Source of the DNA: Arachidicoccus sp. BS20
GTDB lineage: Bacteria; Bacteroidota; Bacteroidia; Chitinophagales; Chitinophagaceae
Length of the DNA stretch: 64,000 nt
Direction of reading: 5' to 3'
NCBI RefSeq assembly: GCF_001659705.1
Contig: NZ_CP015971.1
Coordinates: forward strand, 868,001-932,000
Below are positions 8,263-15,883 of this stretch, one piece after another. Position numbers and translations under genes: made by a program. Position 1 is the stretch's first letter. Every line of letters starts with the position of its first letter. The notes under the pieces were generated by a model. It searched no databases. It worked only from the letters and a program-made list of their open reading frames with translations, and had not been told where the DNA came from.

Positions 8263-8638
8263 ATAATCCATTCACTTTTCTGAAAATGCTTTTTGAAATA
8301 TCATCTGTATTAAAATTTACAAGCAACCCGAGTTTAAATCCCGATAATTTCAGATAAGTGATTAATTGTTTATGATACACATCGAGCAAGACTTCAACTG
8401 ATTTCAGTTCTACAATAACTTTATTTTCAACAAGCAAGTCTAAACGATAACCAATATCTACATTTATCGTTTCATAAATCATCGGCGACGGCACTTGTGA
8501 AAGAACATTTAAGCCTTCGTTTATCAATTCATATTTCAATGCAGCTTCGTAAGTCGATTCTAACAAGCCTGCGCCTAAATTGTGATATACTTTAAAGATA
8601 CAACCTCTGATTTTGTATGAAATTTCATTTTCTGTCAT
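8261..8638 (-). CDS. GxxExxY family protein
   Basis: A 125-residue protein with the family motif G24-LL-E27-ST-Y30 in GAGLLESTYEAAL, and a PD-(D/E)xK-like core: an acidic residue in YRLDLLVENK followed by VIVELKSVE. That core suggests a nuclease-like fold, but no activity is established for the family. Such genes are common in Bacteroidota and are often beside short CTGCG-type repeats. Here nearly the whole gene plus short flanks is bracketed by 45-base inverted repeats, so the cassette (8217-8735) resembles a small mobile unit. Confidence 0.85.
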   Translation of the reverse strand: MTENEISYKIRGCIFKVYHNLGAGLLESTYEAALKYELINEGLNVLSQVPSPMIYETINVDIGYRLDLLVENKVIVELKSVEVLLDVYHKQLITYLKLSGFKLGLLVNFNTDDISKSIFRKVNGL

Positions 8639-8689
8639 AAGGGTATTTTATGGCTAAGTTAATAGACTTTGCAGAAGTTTGCTGAAATC

Positions 8690-8735
8690 AATCTGCGAAA
8701 ATCAGCGAAAAAAGTCTGCGTATTCTGCGGGAAAA
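8690..8735 (-). repeat. Right inverted repeat flanking the GxxExxY gene
   Basis: Contains AATCTGCGAAAATCAGCG and GTCTGCGTATTCTGCGGG, the inverted partner of 8217-8262. It ends exactly one base before the TAG stop of the AraC gene at 8736. Confidence 0.8.
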
Positions 8736-9659
8736 CTATCTAAAACCCAACGGCGAAACGCCTGCCTGTCTTTTAAAGAAATTGGAAAAATGTGCCACTT
8801 CATCAAAGCCCAATGAATACGCTATTTCCGAAACATTCCAATCGGTTTGTTTCAATAAAATTTTAGCTTCCTGCGCAATGCGACCGTTGATAAAATCTGT
8901 CGTGGTTTTGCCCGTGTTTTCTTTCAAAACTTTATTGAGATGATTGACATGAATCGCCAGTCTGTCGGCATAATCTTTTGCAGTTCTTAATTCCAATTGT
9001 TGCTGCGGCGAAGTGATAGGAAATTGCCGTTCCAACAACTCAACAAACAAACCTGCGATGCGCACGGAAGCATTATGCGAAACGTCGGTTGTTTCGAGCG
9101 GTTGCAATTTTTGTCCGTAATGAATCAGCTCCAAAACATAGTTGCGCAGCAAATCATATTTGTATGCATAATCCGATTGCAATTCATTGTACATCTTTTC
9201 GTACAAGGCTTTCAGTTCTTTTACCTGCACGCTGCTCAATTGAAAAACAGGATAACCACCGGGTTTGAAAATCGGTAATTCATCCAGCAAAATTCCGCTC
9301 TTTGACTGTGTCAAAAACTCATGCGTGAAAATGCAGAAATAACCGGATTGTTTTTCGTCCTGCGGAATATAATTATACGGCACTTTGGGCGATGCAAATA
9401 ATAATGCGTGCTTTTTTATTTCAATGGTCTTATCGGCGTATTCCGCAATATTGTGTCCGTTGATGAAACTGATTTTGTAATATGCACGTCGGTTGTACGG
9501 CATAGTTTTAGTTTCTTTTACTTTCTTCATCATATTGCTGATGCTAAAAACATTAAAGTGTCCAAGGTCCTTATTATTTGGCAAAATGGAATTAAGTTCA
9601 TTGTCTTTAACGAAGCCCATTTCTTTATAAAAACTGCGAAGCGTTGCTATCTCTGTCAT
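8736..9659 (-). CDS. AraC family transcriptional regulator
   Basis: A 307-residue regulator. The N-terminal cupin-like sensing domain covers about 1-190, and the C-terminal double helix-turn-helix covers about 205-307, with LAIHVNHLNKVLKENTGKT and EIAYSLGFDEVAHFSNFFKR, the classical AraC signature. The ATG at 9659 was chosen over an upstream in-frame codon at 9845 because the latter overlaps the divergent gene. It is divergent from the epimerase-like gene at 9811, a common regulator-target arrangement. The GxxExxY cassette abuts its stop codon. Confidence 0.88.
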   Translation of the reverse strand: MTEIATLRSFYKEMGFVKDNELNSILPNNKDLGHFNVFSISNMMKKVKETKTMPYNRRAYYKISFINGHNIAEYADKTIEIKKHALLFASPKVPYNYIPQDEKQSGYFCIFTHEFLTQSKSGILLDELPIFKPGGYPVFQLSSVQVKELKALYEKMYNELQSDYAYKYDLLRNYVLELIHYGQKLQPLETTDVSHNASVRIAGLFVELLERQFPITSPQQQLELRTAKDYADRLAIHVNHLNKVLKENTGKTTTDFINGRIAQEAKILLKQTDWNVSEIAYSLGFDEVAHFSNFFKRQAGVSPLGFR

Positions 9660-9810
9660 ATTATCCGGTTTGCAAAAATCAAATATACAAAATTTGAAAC
9701 AATTATTAAATACCCAAACACCACCCTTACTTTTGGCTACAACAATAGTAGATTCGGCTACATCTGTTTTCAGTTTATTACAAACCTTTGCATCAACAAA
9801 AACAGAAATT

Positions 9811-10692
9811 ATGAAAGTATTTGTAACAGGAGCATCAGGATTCATTGGTTCTGCAGTTGTAAAAGAATTATTAAGCGCAGGACATCAGGTAATCGGATTA
9901 GCGCGTTCTGAAGCATCGGCAAAAAAAATCAGCGATGCAGGCGCAGAAGTCGCGCTGGGCACATTGGAAGATTTAGCTGTTTTAAAACAAGCCGCCTCGC
10001 AGGCAGACGGCGTTATTCACACAGCTTTCTTTCACGATTTTACGCAATATCTGAAAGCCGCCGAAATGGATAAAACAGCTATTAACACAATGGGCGAAAT
10101 ATTGATGGGAACAAATAAACCAATCGTTGTAACTTCGGGAATGCTGGGCTTGCCGCTCATCAATGGACTTGTTACTGAAGAAAGTACCACACAAAATTCT
10201 CCACGCATTTCAGAAAATGCGGCGCTGGCTTTGGCAGAAAATGGCATAAATGCGTCAGTAGTTCGTTTGCCGCCGTCCGTTCATGATAAAGGCGACAAAG
10301 GTTTTGTTCCGTTCATTATTCTGCAAGCTCGCAAAAACGGCATCTCCGCTTATCCCGAAGAAGGCAAGAATCATTGGTCGTCGGTACATCGTTTGGATGC
10401 TGCAAAACTCTTTCGGTTAGCGGTGGAAAAAGCTGCAAAGGGCACGTTGTATAATGCTGTTGGCGATACAGGAATTGAGCTGAAACAAATCGCGGAACTA
10501 ATTGGCGAAACATTGGACCTGCCTGTAAAATCTGTTTCGGGCGAAGAAATGACAAAGCATTTTGACTGGATGAGTCGTTTTATAACTATGGAAAGTATTG
10601 CTACGAGTTTCAAAACACAGGAACAGTTGGGCTGGCAGCCAACGCACATCGGGCTTTTGGAGGATATGCGAGAGAATTATTTTAAAGATTAA
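9811..10692 (+). CDS. NAD-dependent epimerase/dehydratase-like extended SDR
   Basis: A 293-residue protein with the extended-SDR glycine motif GASGFIGSAV (7-16), a Rossmann fold continuing through GLARSEASAKK, and the segment SQADGVIHTAF typical of NmrA/epimerase-like SDRs. The usual YxxxK pair is not obvious; the corresponding region reads VTSGMLGLPLINGLVTEES. It may therefore be a reductase or redox sensor rather than a sugar epimerase; the substrate is unknown. It is read away from the AraC regulator at 8736-9659, its probable controller. The sequence ACCTTTG before the start resembles a -7 element. Confidence 0.82.
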   Translation: MKVFVTGASGFIGSAVVKELLSAGHQVIGLARSEASAKKISDAGAEVALGTLEDLAVLKQAASQADGVIHTAFFHDFTQYLKAAEMDKTAINTMGEILMGTNKPIVVTSGMLGLPLINGLVTEESTTQNSPRISENAALALAENGINASVVRLPPSVHDKGDKGFVPFIILQARKNGISAYPEEGKNHWSSVHRLDAAKLFRLAVEKAAKGTLYNAVGDTGIELKQIAELIGETLDLPVKSVSGEEMTKHFDWMSRFITMESIATSFKTQEQLGWQPTHIGLLEDMRENYFKD

Positions 10693-10718
10693 TAATAAAA
10701 CGTAGTTTTTAGTTATAC

Positions 10719-10783
10719 CGAAGGAAAACACAAAATTTTCACACAGAGTTGCATAAAGACTTTGCGTAGCTTTGTGTTTTCTT
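10719..10783. repeat. Palindromic intergenic repeat (CACAGAG/TTTGTG type)
   Basis: GAAGGAAAACACAAA on the left pairs with TTTGTGTTTTCTTC on the right, around CACACAGAGTTGC. It is one of several similar imperfect palindromes in intergenic DNA of this window. Confidence 0.55.
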
Positions 10784-10828
10784 CGTAGTAGTTTTCGATA
10801 CAACTTTTTATAAAATTTCTATTATCTT

Positions 10829-11746
10829 ATGTCCGGTACAAAGCCATACAGAGTAAAAACCATCAGCGAGTTTCACGAGTTGCGCAGCTTGCCGAAGCCG
10901 GAACATCCGCTCATCAGCGTGGTAAATATGAAAGACATAAAAATTCCGCCTCAGGCATTCAGCGTAACACTGGATTTTTATTCCATTTCCATAAAAAGAA
11001 GCAAGGCTACCGGCAAATTCAAATATGGGCAGCAGGAATATGATTTCAATGCAGGCGTTATGTTTTTTATGGCACCGCATCAGGTTTTCAGCATTGAAAT
11101 CAATCCAAATACAGTTATGCAACATTCGGGCTGGGTATTGCTCATTCATCCCGATTTTTTGTGGAATACGCCGCTGGCAAAAACTATCAGGCAATACGAG
11201 TTTTTTGATTATTCCGTGAACGAAGCTTTGTGGCTTTCAGATAAAGAAGAAGCTACTATCAACAACATTATTCAAAACATTCAGCAGGAATATCACAGCA
11301 ATATCGATAAATTCAGCCAAGGCATTATCATTTCACAAATAGAAACTTTATTCAATTATTCGGAAAGATTTTATCAGCGTCAATTCATCACAAGAAAAAT
11401 TTCAAATCATAAAATTTTAGACCGTTTGGAAGAACTGTTAGGTAATTATTTTGACAACGATGATTTAATAAAAAATGGATTACCAAGCGTTCTATCGATT
11501 GCCGAAACTTTAAATGTATCGCCCAATTATTTAAGTGGATTACTTAAAACACTGACAGGACAAAGCACACAGCAGCACATCCACAACAAACTGATAGAAA
11601 AAGCAAAAGAAAAACTTTCGACCACCGATTTATCTGTCAGCGAAATTGCTTACGAATTAGGATTTGAACATACACAATCATTCAGCAAGTTATTTAAAAC
11701 AAAAACACGTCAAAGTCCCTTGGAATTCCGGGCTTCATTTGATTAG
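10829..11746 (+). CDS. AraC family transcriptional regulator (paralog 1)
   Basis: A 305-residue regulator. The N-terminal sensing domain, about 1-190, includes ISEFHELRSLPKPEHPL and KFKYGQQEYDFNAG. The C-terminal DNA-binding domain, about 205-305, includes LNVSPNYLSGLLKTLTGQS and EIAYELGFEHTQSFSKLFK. It closely resembles the AraC protein at 12713-13627 in length and motifs, and the last 40 bases including the stop are identical. The adjacent SDR at 11851 is the likely target. No clear promoter was identified in the 136-base gap upstream, which holds a palindromic repeat. Confidence 0.9.
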   Translation: MSGTKPYRVKTISEFHELRSLPKPEHPLISVVNMKDIKIPPQAFSVTLDFYSISIKRSKATGKFKYGQQEYDFNAGVMFFMAPHQVFSIEINPNTVMQHSGWVLLIHPDFLWNTPLAKTIRQYEFFDYSVNEALWLSDKEEATINNIIQNIQQEYHSNIDKFSQGIIISQIETLFNYSERFYQRQFITRKISNHKILDRLEELLGNYFDNDDLIKNGLPSVLSIAETLNVSPNYLSGLLKTLTGQSTQQHIHNKLIEKAKEKLSTTDLSVSEIAYELGFEHTQSFSKLFKTKTRQSPLEFRASFD

Positions 11747-11756
11747 CAATTGGACA
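11717..11756 (+). repeat. 40-base exact repeat, copy 1 (3' end of AraC paralog 1)
   Basis: Begins CCCTTGGAATTCCGGGCTTC and ends TTAGCAATTGGACA, spanning the last codons, the stop and 10 bases beyond it. Identical to 13598-13637. Confidence 0.9.
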
Positions 11757-11850
11757 ATCTCCATTTTGAACACAATTAAATACATTTTGGAAACATCCGA
11801 CTTTTAAACTTGACAGAATTTTGCATCATAAAATTTTAAAAAATTAAACA

Positions 11851-12648
11851 ATGCAAAAGACAATTTTTATTACCGGTGCTTCAACAGGACTCGGAAAAGC
11901 TACCGCGAAATTATTTCAAAACAAAGGTTGGAATGTAATCGCAACCATGCGAAATCCGGATAAGGAAACAGAACTCAACCAATTAGAAAACATTACCCTG
12001 TTACCGCTTGACGTTACCAATCCCGAACAAATTAAAACAACTGCACAAAAAGCTATTGACTTAGGGGTCGATGTGGTTTTTAACAACGCAGGTTATGGGC
12101 TTATGGGTGCATTAGAAGCAATTAGCGATGATAAAATTCAACGACAATTCAACACCAATGTTTTAGGCGTTTTGCGCGTAACACGATCCTTTATTCCCTA
12201 TTTCAGAGAAAAGAAAAACGGTTTATTTATTACAACCACTTCTATTGGCGGAATTTGGGGTTTCCCGATAAGTTCTGTTTATCACGCTACCAAATTTGCG
12301 TTGGAAGGTTGGAGTGAAAGTATGTCGTTTGAATTAGGAAAATTCGGTATTGGAATTAAAACCGTTGCTCCGGGTGGTATTCTAACTGATTTTGCCGGGC
12401 GTTCACTTGATATGAACTCACTCCCTGAATATAAGGATATTGAAGACAAAATGTTTAATGCATTTGAAGAAGCGTTTAAAATGGCTTCCACACCGGAACA
12501 AATTGCCGAGGTAGTTTATGAAGCGGCAACCGACGGTAAAGACCAAGTGCGTTATATGGCCGGCGTAGATGCCAATGCAATGTATGCGCGCCGCAAAGAA
12601 ATTGGCAACGAAGCATTCAGAAAAGAAATCGGGCAACAATTTTCATAA
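11851..12648 (+). CDS. Short-chain dehydrogenase/reductase
   Basis: A 265-residue classical SDR. TGASTGLGKAT is at about 8-18, VVFNNAGYG at about 73-81, and the catalytic region SIGGIWGFPISSVYHATKF carries Ser, Tyr and Lys (YHATK). The pattern after strand 2 (MRNPDKE) suggests NADP use. It sits between two paralogous AraC regulators with a terminator 6 bases after its stop, so it is likely a single-gene target of one of them. The substrate cannot be told from sequence. Confidence 0.9.
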   Translation: MQKTIFITGASTGLGKATAKLFQNKGWNVIATMRNPDKETELNQLENITLLPLDVTNPEQIKTTAQKAIDLGVDVVFNNAGYGLMGALEAISDDKIQRQFNTNVLGVLRVTRSFIPYFREKKNGLFITTTSIGGIWGFPISSVYHATKFALEGWSESMSFELGKFGIGIKTVAPGGILTDFAGRSLDMNSLPEYKDIEDKMFNAFEEAFKMASTPEQIAEVVYEAATDGKDQVRYMAGVDANAMYARRKEIGNEAFRKEIGQQFS

Positions 12649-12653
12649 TAGTT

Positions 12654-12690
12654 AAAAAAAGTAACTGTCTTTTTAGACGGTTGCTTTTTT
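12654..12690 (+). terminator. Rho-independent terminator overlapping the next promoter
   Basis: The arms GTAACTGTCT and AGACGGTTGC pair fully as RNA with two G-U pairs and a TTTT loop, extended by an A run on the left and a T run on the right. The final T of the run is the first base of the TAACTTTG -7 element of the next gene. Confidence 0.8.
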
Positions 12691-12697
12691 AACTTTG
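12690..12697 (+). promoter_or_regulatory. -7 promoter element for AraC paralog 2
   Basis: TAACTTTG, an exact TAnnTTTG match, 15 bases before the ATG at 12713. It directly abuts the T run of the SDR terminator. Confidence 0.6.
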
Positions 12698-12712
12698 TAC
12701 GAGAAAAACAAA

Positions 12713-13627
12713 ATGTATATCATTCCTTCCATATCAGAATTTCACAGGCTTTTATCATTGCCTCAACCGCTACACCCATTAGTAAGCGTAATTAAAGTTT
12801 CGGATATACAGCTGCTTACAGAAAGCGATATTTGGGAAAAAATCTCAACCGAATTTTACTCCATTTCATTAAAAAGCAATGTAACCGCAAAAATAAAATA
12901 TGGACAGCAGTATTACGATTTCGATAAAGGCACAATGAATTTTATAGCGCCAAAGCAAGTACAAACTATTGTTGTAGAAGAAGTAAATCAAATCAATCAG
13001 AAATGCGGACAAGGTTATATGCTGATGATTCATCCCGATTTTCTGTATAAAAATTCATTGGCGACAACTATCAAGAGCTACGGCTTCTTCTCCTATGAAC
13101 TCAACGAAGCGCTACATCTGTCAGAAAAAGAAGAACAAAATATCATTGAGATTTTTCAAAAAATAGAAGCCGAATACCAACATATCGACCGTCATACACA
13201 GGATATTATTCTATCTCAGATTGACTTGCTATTGCAATACAGCAACCGCTTCTATGAACGCCAATTCATCACACGAAAAGCCATAAATAATGATTTGCTT
13301 TCCAAAATGGAATACCTGCTAAATGATTATTTCGATAATGACGAAACGCTAAAAAACGGTCTGCCAACAGTCGATTTTTTGGCAGGCAAACTGAATGTTT
13401 CGGCACATTATTTAAGCGATATGCTGCGGTCGCTCACAGGACAAAGCGCGCAAACACATATCCATGAGAAGATGATTGAAAAAGCTAAAGAATATCTTTC
13501 GTCCACCAATTTATCTGTTGCCGAAATTGCTTATCAATTAGGTTTTGAATATCCTCAGTCTTTCAATAAATTATTCAAAAAGAAAACCGAAATGTCGCCC
13601 TTGGAATTCCGGGCTTCATTTGATTAG
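12713..13627 (+). CDS. AraC family transcriptional regulator (paralog 2)
   Basis: A 304-residue regulator with the same architecture as the protein at 10829-11746: N-terminal ISEFHRLLSLPQPLHPL and KIKYGQQYYDFDKG, C-terminal LNVSAHYLSDMLRSLTGQS and EIAYQLGFEYPQSFNKLFK, ending LEFRASFD. ATG 12713 is preferred to the TTG at 12695 because that TTG lies in the promoter element. It carries a 4-residue insertion (SDIW region) relative to its paralog. A tandem-duplication origin with the SDR between the copies is likely. Target genes are unknown. Confidence 0.9.
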   Translation: MYIIPSISEFHRLLSLPQPLHPLVSVIKVSDIQLLTESDIWEKISTEFYSISLKSNVTAKIKYGQQYYDFDKGTMNFIAPKQVQTIVVEEVNQINQKCGQGYMLMIHPDFLYKNSLATTIKSYGFFSYELNEALHLSEKEEQNIIEIFQKIEAEYQHIDRHTQDIILSQIDLLLQYSNRFYERQFITRKAINNDLLSKMEYLLNDYFDNDETLKNGLPTVDFLAGKLNVSAHYLSDMLRSLTGQSAQTHIHEKMIEKAKEYLSSTNLSVAEIAYQLGFEYPQSFNKLFKKKTEMSPLEFRASFD

Positions 13628-13637
13628 CAATTGGACA
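13598..13637 (+). repeat. 40-base exact repeat, copy 2 (3' end of AraC paralog 2)
   Basis: Identical to 11717-11756. The upstream coding parts of the two paralogs differ substantially, so this shared block is unusually conserved. Confidence 0.9.
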
Positions 13638-13675
13638 CAAAATATTTTCCATTTGTGTTTCCGGGGCTTTCAATT

Positions 13676-14476
13676 TCACACCATTGATGGCGCAACGCCA
13701 AATTGCTTTTTGAAAGTGTAGGAAAAATGTGATAAATCTTCAAAGCCCAAATCAAGATAAATATCCGAAGCCATTTTACCTTTTTCTTTGATAAGATAAT
13801 ACGCTTCTTTTAAGCGCCTTTGCAACAGCCAACGGCTTGGCGTTTGATGAAAAATATTTTCAAAGTCGCGCTTGAATGTGGAAAGGCTACGTCCCGTGAG
13901 ATAAGCAAATCTTTCTAACCGAACGTTAAAATGAAAGTTCTTTTGCATGAATGCTTCCAAATCTATCTTGTGCGGCTCGCTGAAATCAAACAAAATATTT
14001 TTCAGCGAAGCATCATATTGCAGCAACAAAAGCAACGCTTCTTTTTGTTTTAAACGCAACAGATTCTTCGTGGATTCGTTATCGGGAAAGTCTTCATAAC
14101 CGAGCATCGACCGCATAAAATTAGTCAACGGTTTAGTTTTCGTAATTTTGATGAATGCTTCCGAAACGCTTTGTTCATCAGCTTTGCAGCCGTATTCTTT
14201 TGAGAAATCGCGCAACAAGTTTTCATCAAAGTAAATGGACATTGATTTGAACTCGCCGTTTGCAGGCGGGTATTTTACAAATTTCAGCAAGTGGTTTTTT
14301 CTTGCAGAGTACAATTCGCCTTCTTTGATTTTCGTACTTTTTTCACCGTCGTTCAGTTCCATTGTTCCCTGCAAAATCATACCGAAGCTGTGCACTTGCA
14401 CGAACTGTTCGCCGTCCCTGAACTCGGAAAAATGACAGGAATAATTAACGGGAAATATGTTTGTTGTATTAAACAT
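13676..14476 (-). CDS. AraC family transcriptional regulator (RhaS-like)
   Basis: A 266-residue regulator of a different AraC subgroup from its neighbours. The cupin N-terminus (about 1-130) contains SFGMILQGTMELNDG. The C-terminal DNA-binding domain (about 165-266) has LERFAYLTGRSLSTFKRDF and DIYLDLGFEDLSHFSYTFK. It is the last gene of a minus-strand run (17725 to 13676) and starts 12 bases after the NTF2-like gene. It is probably co-transcribed with that detoxification operon and may feed back on it. Confidence 0.88.
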   Translation of the reverse strand: MFNTTNIFPVNYSCHFSEFRDGEQFVQVHSFGMILQGTMELNDGEKSTKIKEGELYSARKNHLLKFVKYPPANGEFKSMSIYFDENLLRDFSKEYGCKADEQSVSEAFIKITKTKPLTNFMRSMLGYEDFPDNESTKNLLRLKQKEALLLLLQYDASLKNILFDFSEPHKIDLEAFMQKNFHFNVRLERFAYLTGRSLSTFKRDFENIFHQTPSRWLLQRRLKEAYYLIKEKGKMASDIYLDLGFEDLSHFSYTFKKQFGVAPSMV

Positions 14477-14488
14477 TTCGGTGCGAAA

Positions 14489-14989
14489 TTACGATTGTAA
14501 AATTCTTTTGTCTGTCCAGTCAATAAACAAATCTCTTTCGGAAAACAGCCACTTGCCGTTTTGCTTCACGTACTTGTCGTGATAACGGATACTCATAATC
14601 AAAAGCGTTCTTTTACCATATTCAGTTTTTATATGATGTGCCAAGCAATACGCTTCGCCAAAAGCGCTGTCGCCGTTGATTACAGCAGTGCTTTGCCCGT
14701 TGAAGTGTGTCGTTATTTCATATTGTTTCAATACGCCGAAAGCCTTCTCCAATACTTCGCGCCCTTGCTGAAATTGCGGCGCGCTATCTTTACCGTAATA
14801 AACTTTTACAACCGCATTTTCCGTGAACAATTCGGACTGTTTTTTCGCTTCGCGATTATCGGCATAATGTGCATACGCATTGACTAAATCCTGAATGGCT
14901 ATTCTGTCTTCCATTGACGAAGTGTTTTGTTTGCAGGCATTGAGAAACGGTAACGCCGCAAAGATGATGAATAAAAGTGTTTTAGTCAT
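14489..14989 (-). CDS. NTF2/SnoaL-like domain lipoprotein
   Basis: A 166-residue protein with a lipoprotein signal peptide (lipobox LNAC, Cys at about 19) and an NTF2-like domain over about 30-160. Recognisable features are IAIQDLVNAYAHYADNRE at the start of the cone fold and the following FTENAVVKVYYG and DKYVKQNGKWLFSERDL. This fold appears in SnoaL-like cyclases, isomerases and ligand-binding proteins; the substrate is unknown. The ATG at 14989 gives a proper signal peptide, while an earlier in-frame codon at 15052 would overlap the upstream SDR. Gene gap of 40 bases to that SDR. Confidence 0.85.
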   Translation of the reverse strand: MTKTLLFIIFAALPFLNACKQNTSSMEDRIAIQDLVNAYAHYADNREAKKQSELFTENAVVKVYYGKDSAPQFQQGREVLEKAFGVLKQYEITTHFNGQSTAVINGDSAFGEAYCLAHHIKTEYGKRTLLIMSIRYHDKYVKQNGKWLFSERDLFIDWTDKRILQS

Positions 14990-15029
14990 ACTATAATTTT
15001 TTAGGATAATTGTCGTGCAGATTTTCAAA

Positions 15030-15863
15030 TCATTCTTCAATATTGGTTGCAAATGTCAGCTCCTTCCATGTTTCAAACTCTTCCGAATCCGATTTGCGTT
15101 TTTCCGTTACGATTTGATACGCGTCTCCACCCATCAAAAGATGTAGAGGCGGATTTTCCATATCGGTAATATCAATCAGTGTTTTCGCCAGTTTTTCAGG
15201 GTCGCCTTGTTGTTTGCCGTTCATATTGTTCAGCCAATTCAGCAAGGTTTCCATATTGTATTCGGGAAGCGGATTTTTGCAAACGAGGTTTGCGCCTTTA
15301 TTCAAAAAATCCGTTCTGAAAAATCCAGGAGCGACTACCGTAACGTTTATATTAAAAGGTTTTACTTCTTCCGCCAATGCTTCGGAAAGCCCGATGACAG
15401 CGAATTTTGTTGAAGCATATGCAGGCGAGTTGCCGTAACCTTTGTAACCTGCAACAGACGAAATGTTGATAATATGACCCGATTGTTGCTTTCTTAAATG
15501 CGGCATCGCGTTGCGGATAACATTTACCGTTCCGAAAAAATTAATGTCCATAATTTGGCGAAATTCTTCGTCCGACAAAGACTCCACGCTTCCGTAAAGA
15601 GAATAGCCTGCGTTGTTCAGCACAACGTCAATCTTTCCAAATTTATTTATCGTTTGTGCGATTGCTTCGTGAACACTTGTATTATCAGCAAGATTTGTTG
15701 TTAATGCCAACAGATTTTCCTGCTTACCTATTTGTTGTTCAATATCCTTTGCGTTGCGCGAAGTAGCGGCAACTTTATCGCCATTGCTCAATAATAATTT
15801 TACAACTGTTAAGCCTAAGCCTTTTGAAGCGCCTGTGATAAACCACACTTTTTGATTACTCAT
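15030..15863 (-). CDS. Short-chain dehydrogenase/reductase
   Basis: A 277-residue classical SDR with TGASKGLGLT at about 10-19, VVLNNAGYS at about 83-91, and catalytic NISSVAGYKGYGNSPAYAST followed by K. The long C-terminal extension (about 240-277), with LHLLMGGDAYQIVTEKRKSD, is typical of this SDR subgroup. It is closely related in layout to the SDR at 16895-17725, with the hydrolase between them, and is part of the same minus-strand operon (20-base gap from the hydrolase). Confidence 0.92.
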   Translation of the reverse strand: MSNQKVWFITGASKGLGLTVVKLLLSNGDKVAATSRNAKDIEQQIGKQENLLALTTNLADNTSVHEAIAQTINKFGKIDVVLNNAGYSLYGSVESLSDEEFRQIMDINFFGTVNVIRNAMPHLRKQQSGHIINISSVAGYKGYGNSPAYASTKFAVIGLSEALAEEVKPFNINVTVVAPGFFRTDFLNKGANLVCKNPLPEYNMETLLNWLNNMNGKQQGDPEKLAKTLIDITDMENPPLHLLMGGDAYQIVTEKRKSDSEEFETWKELTFATNIEE

Positions 15864-15883
15864 TTTTATCAGTATGAATTTGA

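Noticed and set aside
9670-9810. N-terminal extension of the epimerase-like protein
   Set aside because: The Rossmann motif starts right after the ATG at 9811; the extension covers the intergenic promoter region.
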